A DNA stretch of 37,580 nt from Nonomuraea sp. GTDB lineage: Bacteria; Actinomycetota; Actinomycetes; Streptosporangiales; Streptosporangiaceae. The notes under the pieces are model-generated. The model was not told the DNA's origin, searched no databases, and saw only the letters and a list, made by a program, of their open reading frames with translations. Positions 7,622 to 15,513 of this stretch are shown here, piece after piece (the stretch's first letter is position 1; each line of letters starts with the position of its first letter). The translations under genes were made by a program, and so were the position numbers. The stretch spans positions 1 to 37,580 of the forward strand of contig JABFVJ010000431.1 of assembly GCA_013362835.1 (NCBI GenBank), written 5' to 3'.

Positions 7622-7627
7622 ATGATA
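7622..7627 (-). promoter_or_regulatory. -10-like TATCAT of the SARP gene
   Basis: On the minus strand TATCAT lies 38 bases before the ATG at 7583, giving a leader of about 30 bases. A small palindrome, ATTTG-TGAC-CAAAT on the plus strand (7610-7623), overlaps its downstream edge. The TTGA/TCAA array starts about 39 bp upstream of the hexamer, further than the 8 bp known for SARP activation sites. Confidence 0.4.
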
Positions 7628-7665
7628 GATCCAGCGAAGCTCACCACCTAGAGCTGGGCTGATCG

Positions 7666-7703
7666 TTGACCCAAGCGTTGATCGGCCTTTGATCCGGTGT
7701 TGA
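7666..7703 (+). promoter_or_regulatory. Array of four TTGA (TCAA) repeats at 11-12 bp upstream of the SARP gene
   Basis: TTGA occurs at 7666, 7678, 7689 and 7700, with steps of 12, 11 and 11 bp. In the direction of the SARP gene these read TCAACAC, TCAAAGG, TCAACGC and TCAACGA, the layout of a SARP direct-repeat operator. The array is a strong candidate autoregulatory site. Confidence 0.6.
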
Positions 7704-7734
7704 GCCTGCTCCCGGATGCTGGTGATCGGCCGGA

Positions 7735-7764
7735 CATGACACACCAACACGGGGGCGTGTCATG
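7735..7764. promoter_or_regulatory. Inverted repeat CATGACAC-N14-GTGTCATG
   Basis: Perfect 8-bp arms at 7735-7742 and 7757-7764 flank a 14-bp G-rich centre. It lies between the SARP promoter array and the terminator of the downstream GNAT gene. It could be an operator or a weak terminator; nothing in the sequence decides this. Confidence 0.4.
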
Positions 7765-7793
7765 CAGAGTCGATGGAGACGCCGAAAAATACA

Positions 7794-7823
7794 GGCCCCG
7801 CCCGGAAATTCGTGGGCGGGGCC
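7794..7823 (-). terminator. Rho-independent terminator of the minus-strand GNAT gene
   Basis: A perfect 10-bp stem GGCCCCGCCC/GGGCGGGGCC with a 10-base loop lies 14 bp after the stop codon of the GNAT gene. Read on the minus strand it is followed by TGTATTTTT, a real U tract, unusual in such GC-rich DNA. Confidence 0.85.
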
Positions 7824-7836
7824 GTTGCCGATGTTC

Positions 7837-8481
7837 CTACGCTGCCTCTACCAGTCCGAGCCGCATGGCCAGCCGTTCTCGTACGAGCGGCCATTCGGAG
7901 TTCAGGATCGAGTAGAAGGCCGTATCTCGGACCGTGTTGTCGGCGCCTCGGCTGTCCGCTCGCCGCACCCCGTCGAAGTGTGCGCCGAGGGCCTCGATGG
8001 CGGCCCGGGATCGGACGTTCCTGACATCTGCCTTGAGGGTGATGCGGTGGACGTTCCAGGTCTCGAAGGCGAGCGAGAGCATGAGGAACTTGCTCTCCCG
8101 GTTGGCACCCGTGCCCTGGGCGGAGGCGCCCAGCCAGGTGTAGCCGATGTCCGCCACGGACGGGATCTCGCCCACCGCACCCCGTGTACCCGGAGGCCAG
8201 GGCATGGGGCCCTGCCAGTACTCCAGGTGCATGAGACGGGTGGCACCGACCACGCGGTCGGTGTTCAGCCACCGGATGGCGAAGGGCAGCGTGCGGCCCT
8301 CCGCCTGCTCAGCCATGGCGGCCTCCACATAGGAGACCATCTCGTCCCGGCCGTCCGGGACCCGAGTGAAGGCGTACGTGGAGCGGTCTTCACTCGCCGC
8401 GGCGACGAGGTCGTCGATCGCCGCGAGGCTGAGAGGTTCCAGGCGCACGGAGCGCCCGGACAAGGTGACAAGAGCGGGCAT
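7837..8481 (-). CDS. RimJ/RimL-type GNAT N-acetyltransferase
   Basis: A 214-residue acetyltransferase of the RimJ/RimL branch. It starts with LSGRSVRLEPLSLAAIDDL, has the substrate strand FAIRWLNTDRVVGATRLMHL, the acyl-CoA-binding loop IGYTWLGASAQGTGANRESK followed by the helix LMLSLAFE, and the closing HRITLKADVRNVRSRAAIEALG motif seen throughout this subfamily. These enzymes acetylate N-terminal or side-chain amino groups of proteins or small amines in the cytoplasm. The ATG at 8481 is preferred because TTACGC and CATCAT lie 17 bp apart and end six bases before it; a GTG six bases earlier (8487) is possible. A U-tract terminator follows the gene, so it is a single transcription unit. Substrate unknown. 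Confidence 0.88.
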   Translation of the reverse strand: MPALVTLSGRSVRLEPLSLAAIDDLVAAASEDRSTYAFTRVPDGRDEMVSYVEAAMAEQAEGRTLPFAIRWLNTDRVVGATRLMHLEYWQGPMPWPPGTRGAVGEIPSVADIGYTWLGASAQGTGANRESKFLMLSLAFETWNVHRITLKADVRNVRSRAAIEALGAHFDGVRRADSRGADNTVRDTAFYSILNSEWPLVRERLAMRLGLVEAA

Positions 8482-8622
8482 GAGCACATGATGAGGCTCG
8501 CGAGGGGTGTGCGTAACCAGGCTGTCACGCCCTTCTTTCCCGCGTTTCTGAACCGGCGATGTTTCCGCAGGTCAGAGGGCTGATTTGGGGGATGGTAAAC
8601 CCGCCCTTGGGGAAAGATTCGC

Positions 8623-9909
8623 CTAACCGTGACATGGCGCTGGGACCAGCGCCGGGTGGCGTTCACCGACGACGCCGTGACGGACCAGGGAGAGCTCCTT
8701 CAGGCCCATGGACAGATGGTCCAGATTCGCCGCTATCCATGGCAGTTGAAGGGGATCGATGCTGGTCAGGGCGGTGAGGCGTTCTTCGGGCGTGTCGCCG
8801 TAGAGCAGGCTCACGGCGACGCGTACGCGGGCGGCCGACGGGTCGTCGCCGAAGGCGTGTCCGGGCAGGACGCCGATGCCGTGCTCGTCGAGCAGGATCT
8901 TGGTGATCTCGGCGGAGCCGCCGAGCCTGAGGTGGCTCAGGTCGGGATAGAGGTAGAAGCCTCCCTGAGGCGTCGGCACCGAGGCGCCGATCTCGCTGAA
9001 CCTTTCATGGACGGCCCGCGCGACCACGCCGTGCAGCCGCCGGCTGGCGGCGATGCGGTCGGTCAGCTCCTTCGGCTCGCCGAAGGCGTACGCCGCTGCC
9101 TCCTGGACGGGGGCGGCGGGCGCCGACCAGATCTCACTGGCCACCGCGAGCAGGCGGGTACGCAGCGCGTGGGCCCCCTCGGGCAGCCGTGCCACGCCGA
9201 TCCGCCAGCCGCCGAGCGCGAGGCTCTTGCTGAGCCCGGTGGTGATGATCGTGCGCTCGGGCGCGAGGTCGGCCGGCGAGGTGAACGACGCCGTCACGTC
9301 GTGCACCAGGTCGCGGTAGATCTCGTCGGAGATCACGATCAGGTCGAGCTCACGGGCGACCGCCGCCAGGCGGCCGATGGTCCGCGGCGTCGCGAGCCGG
9401 CCGGTGGGGTTGTCGGGCAGCGTCACCAGCACGGAGCTGACGGTCCTGCCCTCCGCCCGCGCCCGGCGTACGGCCGCGGCGACCAGGTCGGGGTCGGGCA
9501 CTCCGCCCTCTCCTGGCGGTGCGGGCACCAGGATGGGGCGCGCGCCCACGAGATCGGCCTGCGCGGCGTAGCTGACCCAGCTGGGCATGGGCAGGACGAT
9601 GTCGCCGCCGATCGCCAGCAGCAGGCCGTACAGCAGTGACTTGCTGCCCGGTCCGCAGACGACCAGCTCGGGGTCGGTGAGGAGCCCCCGTCGTGTCCAA
9701 TAGCCCGCTGCCGCGTCCCGGAGTCCGGACGCCCCCGCGACCGGCCCGTAGCCGTTGCGCTCCGACGCGGCGGCCAGCTTGTCGCGCAGCGCCGGGTGGA
9801 CGGGCAGACCGGCCTCACCGAAGGCCAGGTGCAGCACGCGCTCCCCGGCGCGTCGTCTTCGTTCGATGTCTTCGTTCGCCGCCAGAGTGGCGGACAACGT
9901 CACAGTCAT
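8623..9909 (-). CDS. PLP-dependent aminotransferase class I/II (fold type I)
   Basis: A 428-residue aminotransferase. Visible motifs are FGEAGLPVHPALRDKLA and NGYGPVAGASGLRDA at the substrate pocket, LPDNPTGRL with the PLP-ring Asn, ISDEIYRDLV with the Asp that holds the pyridine nitrogen, and TTGLSKSLALGGWRIGV with the Schiff-base Lys. The final third has QGGFYLYPDLS and the carboxylate-binding Arg in ARVRVAVSLLYG. It transfers amino groups between an amino acid and a 2-oxo acid; which one is not evident. The ATG at 9909 is chosen since homology-like sequence begins at TLSATLAANEDIE and GGGAAC lies about 11 bases upstream; an open frame extends upstream but overlaps the promoter region. A LysR gene diverges 79 bp away and probably regulates it. 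Confidence 0.88.
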   Translation of the reverse strand: MTVTLSATLAANEDIERRRRAGERVLHLAFGEAGLPVHPALRDKLAAASERNGYGPVAGASGLRDAAAGYWTRRGLLTDPELVVCGPGSKSLLYGLLLAIGGDIVLPMPSWVSYAAQADLVGARPILVPAPPGEGGVPDPDLVAAAVRRARAEGRTVSSVLVTLPDNPTGRLATPRTIGRLAAVARELDLIVISDEIYRDLVHDVTASFTSPADLAPERTIITTGLSKSLALGGWRIGVARLPEGAHALRTRLLAVASEIWSAPAAPVQEAAAYAFGEPKELTDRIAASRRLHGVVARAVHERFSEIGASVPTPQGGFYLYPDLSHLRLGGSAEITKILLDEHGIGVLPGHAFGDDPSAARVRVAVSLLYGDTPEERLTALTSIDPLQLPWIAANLDHLSMGLKELSLVRHGVVGERHPALVPAPCHG

Positions 9910-9934
9910 GTTTGTCACGTTCCCAGGGTGGTTG

Positions 9935-9947
9935 TATGAAGGCATCA
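9935..9947. promoter_or_regulatory. Candidate LysR box (T-N11-A with ATG-aagg-CAT dyad)
   Basis: T9935 and A9947 are 11 bp apart and enclose the short dyad ATGaaggCAT, in the middle of the 79-bp gap between the aminotransferase and the divergent LysR gene. T-N11-A is the classical LysR contact pattern but is degenerate, so this is a suggestion only. Confidence 0.4.
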
Positions 9948-9988
9948 GCACAAGCGAGGCTTTTTGTGGGTAGGCGTAAGGAAGTCTG

Positions 9989-10924
9989 ATGCTCGAATTG
10001 AGACGTTTGGTGCTGATCTGCGAGTTCGCTCGCCGGGGCAGCATCGCGTCCGCCGCCGAGTCCCTGGGCTACAGCCCGTCGGCCGTTTCCCAGCAACTCG
10101 CGGCTCTCGAACGCGAGACCGGCACCGCGTTGATCGACAGGACCGCGCGCAGCGCGGAACTCACCGACGCGGGCCGCCGGCTCGTCGCGCACGCCGAGCG
10201 CATCCTGTCAATGGTCGAGGAGGCCGAGTCCGACCTCTCCGCCCACGCGGGCACCCCTTCGGGGCGCGTCGTCGTTACCGCCTTCCCCACAGCGGCCGTG
10301 GCATTCGCGCCGGCGCTCGCGCGTTCGCTGCGCCGCCACACCGAGCTGACGCTCAGGCTGGGCCAGAGCAGGTCCGGGCGCGGCATGCGGGAGGTGCAGT
10401 CCGGCGAGGTGGACATCGCGCTCGTCGACGACTGGTACGGCGCCGTCCGCGAGAGCGAGAGCCTGCGCGTCTTCCCGCTGCTCCGCGACCCCATCGTGCT
10501 CGTCGTGCCGCGCAAGCACCGCCTCGCCGACCCCGATGTGCCGTTCGACCTGCGCGAGCTGCGCAACGAGCCGTGGATGGCCACGCCCGACGGCGAGCCC
10601 TCACGCCTGGCGGTCGACCGGCTCTTCGTGGACGTGGGCGGCACCCGGCCGACCCCCTGGGAGTTCGAGGGGCTGGGGACGATCCTCTCGCTGGTCGCCA
10701 AGGGCATCGGCATCGCGGCGGTGCCCGCGCTCGCGCTGGCCGCCGGGGTGCGCGGCCTGTCGGTGCGGGAGTTCCCCGGCAACCCGGTCGGGCGCGACGT
10801 GCACGCGGTCGCCCGCAGGTCCAGCGTGCACCGGCCGTCGGTGTCGGTGACCTTGCGGGCGATCCACGTGGCCGCCCGGTACATCGCGGGCGATCTGGAG
10901 CCGGTGACGCCGGCCGAGCGGTAG
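9989..10924 (+). CDS. LysR-family transcriptional regulator
   Basis: A 311-residue LysR protein. Residues 1-60 form the winged helix (LVLICEFARRGSIASAAESL, YSPSAVSQQLAALERETGTA, LIDRTARSAELTDAGRRL), followed by the linker helix and a periplasmic-binding-like effector domain from about residue 90 (GRVVVTAFPTAAVAFAPAL to the end). The start ATG at 9989 has AAGGAAG at good distance. It diverges from the aminotransferase gene, the typical arrangement for a LysR and its target, so an amino-acid-related co-inducer is plausible. The stop is ten bases before the rnhB start, yet co-transcription with rnhB and the luciferase-like gene is likely by proximity only. Confidence 0.9.
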   Translation: MLELRRLVLICEFARRGSIASAAESLGYSPSAVSQQLAALERETGTALIDRTARSAELTDAGRRLVAHAERILSMVEEAESDLSAHAGTPSGRVVVTAFPTAAVAFAPALARSLRRHTELTLRLGQSRSGRGMREVQSGEVDIALVDDWYGAVRESESLRVFPLLRDPIVLVVPRKHRLADPDVPFDLRELRNEPWMATPDGEPSRLAVDRLFVDVGGTRPTPWEFEGLGTILSLVAKGIGIAAVPALALAAGVRGLSVREFPGNPVGRDVHAVARRSSVHRPSVSVTLRAIHVAARYIAGDLEPVTPAER

Positions 10925-10933
10925 CGTCTGCGC

Positions 10934-11605
10934 ATGGCGCCGACGTACGAGATCGAGCAGCTTCTGCTGACCATGCCGAGCACCCGCACGGTGGCGGGCG
11001 TCGACGAGGTGGGCAGGGGCGCCTGGGCGGGGCCTGTCACGGTCTGTGCGGTCGTGACCGACCTGTCCGAGCCGCCTGCCGGGCTGACCGACTCCAAGCA
11101 GGTCTCGGCGGCCAAGCGCGGGCCGCTCGCCGCCGAGCTGGCCGCGTGGGCGTCCGGCATCGGGTTCGGCGAGGCGAGCCACGCCGAGATCGACGCGCTC
11201 GGCATGACCGAGGCGCTGCGCAGAGCCGCCCGCCGGGCGCTCGAAGCCCTTCCCGTACGCCCCGACGCGGTCATCCTCGACGGCAAGCACGACTACATCG
11301 GCGCCCCCTGGCCGGTACGCCTGGAGATCAAGGGCGACGCGGCCAGCGTCTCGGTCGCGGCGGCCTCGGTGCTGGCCAAGGTGCGACGCGACACGTACAT
11401 GGGGACGATCGGCCACGAGGAGTACGGCTTCGCGGAGAACGCCGGATATCCCTCCCCGATGCACCAGGAAACCCTGGCCAGACTGGGCCCCACCCCGCAT
11501 CACCGGCTCTCCTGGTCCTACCTGGACGACCTGCCGCAATGGCGACACCTGAAGCAGGTCAGGGATCCGCTCGTAGGGGAAGGGCAGGCCGCGCTGTTCG
11601 GCTGA
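10934..11605 (+). CDS. rnhB: Ribonuclease HII
   Basis: A 223-residue RNase HII, which cleaves RNA in RNA-DNA hybrids and starts removal of ribonucleotides misincorporated into DNA. All four catalytic acids are visible: Asp24 and Glu25 in [16 protein letters not shown], Asp116 in AVILDGKHD, and Asp135 in [21 protein letters not shown]. The family GxG DNA/RNA-contact loop (GRG) is intact, as are DSK and the H-x-x-L-A-R-x-G-P-T-P-x-H C-terminal signature. The length is normal. The ATG at 10934 has little Shine-Dalgarno; the gene lies nine bases after the LysR stop. The usual actinobacterial neighbours (rplS, lepB) are absent here, so the copy is outside its common context. Confidence 0.95.
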   Translation: MAPTYEIEQLLLTMPSTRTVAGVDEVGRGAWAGPVTVCAVVTDLSEPPAGLTDSKQVSAAKRGPLAAELAAWASGIGFGEASHAEIDALGMTEALRRAARRALEALPVRPDAVILDGKHDYIGAPWPVRLEIKGDAASVSVAAASVLAKVRRDTYMGTIGHEEYGFAENAGYPSPMHQETLARLGPTPHHRLSWSYLDDLPQWRHLKQVRDPLVGEGQAALFG

Positions 11606-11622
11606 GCCGTAGGATCGGGGGA

Positions 11623-12603
11623 GTGCGGATCGGGATCTTCGTCATCGCGGCGTGCTTCCTCGGCCGGGACCCGGGGCGGGTCCTGCGCGAGGCCGTCGAG
11701 CTGATCGAGGCCGCCGAGACGGCCGGCTTCCACGACGCGTGGATCGCCGAGCACCACTTCATGTCCTACGGCGTCTGCCCCTCGGCGATCACCCTGGCCG
11801 CCATGGCCGCCGGCCGGACGAGCCGGATCGGCCTCGGCACGGCCGTGAGCGTGCTGTCCTCGCAGCACCCGGTCGCGCTGGCCGAGCAGGCGGCGATGAT
11901 GCACCACCTGTCGGGCGGGCGGTTCACGCTCGGCGTCGGCAGGGGTGGCCCCTGGGTCGACCTGGAGGTGTTCGGCACCGGTCTCGCCCGGTTCGAGCGC
12001 GGGTTCGGCGAGTCGCTCGACCTGCTGGTCGCGGCCCTGTCGGGCGACCCGGTCGCGGCCGAGGGGGAGTTCTTCCGGTTCCGCGAGGTCGAGCTGGTGC
12101 CGGGGGCCCGGCTGCGGCCGGTGGTGGCCTGCACGTCGGGGTCGACGGTCGGGCTGGCGGCCGAGCGGGGGCTGCCGATGCTGCTCGGGATGCACGTCGG
12201 CGACGGGGAGAAGGCGACGCTGGTCGCCGACTACGCCGCGCGCGGCGGGAGCGGGGCCGGGCACCTGGCGGCGGGGGTGGCCCACGTGGCCGACTCGACG
12301 GAGACGGCCGTACGCGAGCTGAAGGAGTCGATGCCCGCCTGGCTCGGGCCGGGTCTCGCCGGTTACGTGCCGGTGGACGGCCGGCCGCGCCCCTCGCGGG
12401 ACATCCCGGCCTATGTCGACCTGCTGACCCGCATCCATCCGGTGGGGTCGCCCGAGCGCTGCGCCGAGGTGCTGCTGCGGACGGCCGAGGCGACGGGGAT
12501 CGAGCACGTCATCGTGACCGTGGAGGGCATCGGTGATCACCGCCGGGCCCTGGAGGACGTGCGGCGCTTCGGCGCCGAGGTGCTGCCCCTGCTGTCAGGC
12601 TGA
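11623..12603 (+). CDS. LLM-class flavin-dependent oxidoreductase (luciferase-like)
   Basis: A 326-residue (beta/alpha)8 protein of the bacterial luciferase-like monooxygenase family. It opens with RIGIFVIAACFLGRDPGRVL and has the family signatures AETAGFHDAWIAEHHF, SRIGLGTAVSVLSSQHPVALAEQ and HHLSGGRFTLGVGRGGPW, and ends with the helix GSPERCAEVLLRTAEATGIE. Members use reduced FMN or F420 to oxidise diverse substrates; the flavin and substrate cannot be told here. The GTG at 11623 is preferred because the coding similarity begins there, with a G-rich stretch just before it; it lies 17 bp after rnhB. A perfect 13-bp hairpin closes the unit immediately after its stop. Confidence 0.9.
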   Translation: MRIGIFVIAACFLGRDPGRVLREAVELIEAAETAGFHDAWIAEHHFMSYGVCPSAITLAAMAAGRTSRIGLGTAVSVLSSQHPVALAEQAAMMHHLSGGRFTLGVGRGGPWVDLEVFGTGLARFERGFGESLDLLVAALSGDPVAAEGEFFRFREVELVPGARLRPVVACTSGSTVGLAAERGLPMLLGMHVGDGEKATLVADYAARGGSGAGHLAAGVAHVADSTETAVRELKESMPAWLGPGLAGYVPVDGRPRPSRDIPAYVDLLTRIHPVGSPERCAEVLLRTAEATGIEHVIVTVEGIGDHRRALEDVRRFGAEVLPLLSG

Positions 12604-12604
12604 G

Positions 12605-12632
12605 GGCGAGCCGGGCCGGGGCCCGGCTCGCC
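12605..12632. terminator. Bidirectional hairpin terminator
   Basis: A perfect 13-bp stem GGCGAGCCGGGCC/GGCCCGGCTCGCC with a two-base gap (effectively a tetraloop) starts one base after the stop of the luciferase-like gene and ends six bases before the stop of the convergent SCO5389-like gene. It can serve both strands. Confidence 0.8.
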
Positions 12633-12638
12633 GTGGGT

Positions 12639-13025
12639 TCAGCAGTCCACCAGCTCCGGTTTCTGGTTGAGGATCTGGGCTCTCGGGGTGACGAACTCGC
12701 CGAGGGCCTTGGTCGCCGTCGGGTCGAACACGGCGACCCGGTGGCAGTTCTGGAAGGCCAGCCGTACGCCGAAGTGGCGTTCGAGCGCGCCGCGCATCGC
12801 GTCGCTCGCCAGACACCGCAGGAGCTGGCCGCGGGCCTCCTCGGACGGCGGCGGCACCTGGTTGTCGGCGAACTCGGCTCCGCTGCGCGCGCGCTCGGTG
12901 ACCAGATCGCTGATCAGCGACCACGCGTAGGGGAGTGAGTCGCGGACGCAGGCGACGAACGCGGCGTCGTCCACGTCTCCGGCTCGGGCCTGGTCCAGCA
13001 GATCGTTCGGGACGGTCAGCGACAT
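12639..13025 (-). CDS. SCO5389-family conserved actinobacterial protein
   Basis: A 128-residue soluble protein starting MSLTVPNDLLDQARAGDVDD. It carries blocks I associate with the SCO5389 family of Streptomyces: FVACVRDSLPYAWSLISDLV, FADNQVPPPSEEARGQLLR, and LERHFGVRLAFQNCHRVAVF. The family is conserved in actinobacteria with no assigned biochemical function. GAGAGGAGA ahead of ATG 13025 gives a strong ribosome binding site. The gene stands alone between a convergent luciferase-like gene and the end of the ATPase gene; CATAAC some 30 bp upstream is a possible -10. The family name is from memory of the motif set and should be taken as likely, not proven. Confidence 0.8.
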   Translation of the reverse strand: MSLTVPNDLLDQARAGDVDDAAFVACVRDSLPYAWSLISDLVTERARSGAEFADNQVPPPSEEARGQLLRCLASDAMRGALERHFGVRLAFQNCHRVAVFDPTATKALGEFVTPRAQILNQKPELVDC

Positions 13026-13079
13026 GCTGTCTCCTCTCGAAGGGGATCGAATCTGACGTTATGCGGGGGAAGCGGGTCA

Positions 13080-13095
13080 CTCCAGATGCCTGGAG
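13080..13095. terminator. Small hairpin after the ATPase gene
   Basis: CTCCAG-atgc-CTGGAG, a perfect 6-bp stem with a four-base loop, lies 8 bp beyond the stop of the ATPase gene on the minus strand. It has no U tract and would be a weak terminator. Confidence 0.35.
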
Positions 13096-13102
13096 GTACG
13101 GT

Positions 13103-14032
13103 TTAGGGTCCGTAGACGAAGTCAGGATCGATCTGCTCGGCCAGATCCGTCCCGGTCCTGGCGTTGGCCCACGCGCGGGCGTTGCGCAGGTGGAACTCGG
13201 CGGTCTGGCGGCCGAAGCGCTCCCAGTCCTTCTCCTGCTCGTCGAGGGCCTTGCGCAGGACGGCGAGCGCGTCGGTGTTGGCCGGCTCCAGGTCGTCGAG
13301 CGTGAAGTGTCGGCCCTGCTCCATGGCGCGCACGGCCGAGGAGTGCTCCATCCAGGTCAGCAGGTCGTCGCCCACGTGCTCGCGCAGGAACTCGACGTCG
13401 GACGGGCCGTGGACCTTGTTGCCGATCACGGCGAGCGAGACGTCGTACTTGGCGGCGTGGTCGCGGTACTGCTGGTAGACGCTCACGCCCTGCTTGGTGG
13501 GCTCGGCGACCAGGAAGGTCAGGTCGAACCGGGTGAACAGCCCTGAGGCGAAGGAGTCGGACCCGGCGGTCATGTCGACCACGACGTATTGGCCGGGGCC
13601 GTCGACCAGGTGGTTGAGCAGGAGCTCCACCGCGCCGACCTTCGAGTGGTAGCAGGCCACGCCGAGGTCGTCGTCGCTGAACGGGCCCGTGGCCAGCAGG
13701 CGCAGGCCGTGGGGCGTGGTGACGGCGTAGTCGAGGGCGGCGAGGTCGCCGAAGCTCAGCAGCCGGGAGCCGCGGCCTGGCGGGGTGGTCTTGACCATGG
13801 ACGCGGCCGAGGTGATGCGCGGGTTGTCGCCGCGCAGCAGGTCTTTGATCTCGGTGAGGTGGGCGCCGAGCGGCTCGGGCTGGGCGTCGAGGCCGAGCAC
13901 GAGGGCCAGATGCTGGTTGATGTCGGCGTCCATGACGACCACCGGGCCGCCCTGGCTCGCCACGTGCCGCGCGAACAGCGCGGAGATCGTCGTCTTCCCG
14001 CTGCCGCCCTTGCCGACGAATGCCACTCTCAC
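13103..14032 (-). CDS. CooC/MinD-type P-loop ATPase
   Basis: A 309-residue SIMIBI-class ATPase. The deviant Walker A motif with signature Lys, GKGGSGKTT, is at residues 7-15; switch I appears as VVVMDADINQHLAL (the DxD of the MinD/CooC group) and switch II as QYVVVDMTAGSDSFASGLF, followed by DLTFLVAEPTKQGVSVYQQY and AVIGNKV. CooC and relatives are dimeric ATPases that insert metals or move partner proteins in the cytoplasm; its partner here is unknown. The GTG at 14032 is chosen because CAGGGAG lies eight bases upstream and the P-loop strand starts at residue 2. The 30-residue acidic and Trp-rich tail is not part of the core fold. It stands 101 bp after the LCP gene on the same strand. Confidence 0.85.
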   Translation of the reverse strand: MRVAFVGKGGSGKTTISALFARHVASQGGPVVVMDADINQHLALVLGLDAQPEPLGAHLTEIKDLLRGDNPRITSAASMVKTTPPGRGSRLLSFGDLAALDYAVTTPHGLRLLATGPFSDDDLGVACYHSKVGAVELLLNHLVDGPGQYVVVDMTAGSDSFASGLFTRFDLTFLVAEPTKQGVSVYQQYRDHAAKYDVSLAVIGNKVHGPSDVEFLREHVGDDLLTWMEHSSAVRAMEQGRHFTLDDLEPANTDALAVLRKALDEQEKDWERFGRQTAEFHLRNARAWANARTGTDLAEQIDPDFVYGP

Positions 14033-14049
14033 GTGCACTCCCTGAAATG

Positions 14050-14063
14050 ACGATGAAAATCGT
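14050..14063. promoter_or_regulatory. Small dyad ACGAT-gaaa-ATCGT upstream of the ATPase gene
   Basis: A perfect 5-bp dyad in an AT-rich patch 18-31 bp before the ATPase start. It may be an operator or part of the promoter. The surrounding 14033-14133 interval has nothing else I can name. Confidence 0.3.
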
Positions 14064-14133
14064 TTCCGTTGGGCCCGGGCACCATCATGCCACACTCCGT
14101 GCTGGGTCGATGGCGGATCGGCAGGGGTGGCGT

Positions 14134-15513
14134 TCAGGCGCAGGCGGCGTCGAGGTTGATCGGGTCCTCGGGGCTGCTCTGCGCCGGGGCCGCGCCGTGG
14201 TGGGCGGCGGCCGACCTGCTCGTGGGGCGCTCGTTCAGGGTCTCGGAGACCTTGCGCCTGATCAGGGCCCAGTCGGGGTAGGCGGTGCTGATCAGCGGCG
14301 GTACGAAGCTCAGGCTGCGGATCTTGGTGCCCTTGACCTTCTGCGACAGGTCGATCAGGGCGGGCAGCAGGTCCTGGGGCACGTCGCTGGAGATGGCCCG
14401 CTTGGTGGCCGCGGCCAGCTTGTCGAAGCTGTTGAGCACGGTGACCGGGTCGGCCTGCTTGGCGACCGCGTTGAGCAGGCACTTCTGGCGTCCCATGCGG
14501 ACGTAGTCGTCGCTGTCGGTGCGGGACCTGCCGTACCAGAGGGCTTCCTGGCCCGAGAGCTTGCGGGTGCCCGCCGGGAGCAGGCCCTCGCGGTACTTGC
14601 CGTAGACGATCGGGTCCTTGATGGTGACGCGGACGCCGCCCATCGCGTCGATGATCTCGGCGAAGCCCTTCATGTCGACCATGGCGTAGTAGTTGACCGG
14701 GATGCCCAGGATGTCGCTGATGGTGCGCTTGAGCAGGGACGGGCCGCGCTTGCCCTTGGACACGCCGGGGACCATCTCGGGGTGGTCCTCGGCGTACTGG
14801 AAGACCTCGTTGAGCAGGCCGGGCGTGCTGGGGCCGTCGCCGGTGAAGCCGAAGGGGAAGCGGTCCCTGGCCGGGCCGTGCGGGAGTTGCACCCGCTGCA
14901 GGTTGCGCGGCAGGCCGAACAGGGTGGCGGCGCCGGTCTCGATGTCCACGCTGGCCACGGTCATGCTGTCGGTGCGTACGCCGGGCCTGCCGGGGGCCGC
15001 GTCCGCGCCGAGCAGGAGGAAGTTGACGCGTTCCGCGCCGTTCCACGGGTCCTGGGCGACGATGGGGGTGCTGGCGGTCGCGGAGAAGACGCTGCTCACG
15101 ACGTCGCGGGAGAGGTAGGCCAGGCGGGTGGCGTACGCCGTGGGGGCGAGGACGAGCGCGCAGAGCGCGACCGCGAGCGTCGTGGTCAGGAAGCGGCCGG
15201 GGGTGTCGGAGCGGTCGGGGCGTACGAGGAGGAAGGAGCGGACGATCACGGCGGTCCAGGCGAGCGCGATCGCCACCAGCGCCACGGTGAGCACGGTGAG
15301 CCAGACGGGCTGGACCGCGAGGGACAGCAGGTGCGCGCTGAACGCGGTGAGCACCGTGAGGATGCCGGCGAGCATCAGAACATAGAGTGACATCAGGGCG
15401 ATGCCCGTCCTGTGCCGGTGAGTGGCCAGGTGCGCCACGCCCCACAGCACGGCCGACGCCAGCGTCAGCGCGATGCTCGCCCCTAGGCCGAACTCTCGTT
15501 CTTTCCCTGTCAT
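14134..15513 (-). CDS. LytR-CpsA-Psr (LCP) family protein with four N-terminal membrane helices
   Basis: A 459-residue LCP protein. These enzymes act outside the membrane and transfer glycopolymers (teichoic acid, arabinogalactan or capsule) from polyprenyl phosphate to peptidoglycan. Residues 11-31, 36-65, 71-97 and 109-134 form four hydrophobic helices, whereas most family members have a single one. The LCP domain follows from about 165: NFLLLGADAAPG, VRTDSMTVASVD with the metal-binding Asp, LFGLPRNLQRVQLP with the conserved Arg, and LSGQEALWYGRSRTDSDDY, DYVRMGRQKCLL. The C-terminal 40 residues are a low-complexity tail. ATG 15513 is the first start after the divergent promoter region. The lipid-carrier link to the polyprenyl synthase 4 kb away is only suggestive. 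Confidence 0.9.
   Translation of the reverse strand: MTGKEREFGLGASIALTLASAVLWGVAHLATHRHRTGIALMSLYVLMLAGILTVLTAFSAHLLSLAVQPVWLTVLTVALVAIALAWTAVIVRSFLLVRPDRSDTPGRFLTTTLAVALCALVLAPTAYATRLAYLSRDVVSSVFSATASTPIVAQDPWNGAERVNFLLLGADAAPGRPGVRTDSMTVASVDIETGAATLFGLPRNLQRVQLPHGPARDRFPFGFTGDGPSTPGLLNEVFQYAEDHPEMVPGVSKGKRGPSLLKRTISDILGIPVNYYAMVDMKGFAEIIDAMGGVRVTIKDPIVYGKYREGLLPAGTRKLSGQEALWYGRSRTDSDDYVRMGRQKCLLNAVAKQADPVTVLNSFDKLAAATKRAISSDVPQDLLPALIDLSQKVKGTKIRSLSFVPPLISTAYPDWALIRRKVSETLNERPTSRSAAAHHGAAPAQSSPEDPINLDAACA

Noticed and set aside
9964..11620. Open frame running through the LysR and rnhB genes into the luciferase-like gene
   Set aside because: Only the part from the GTG at 11623 shows family motifs; the upstream part is out-of-frame with two well-supported genes.
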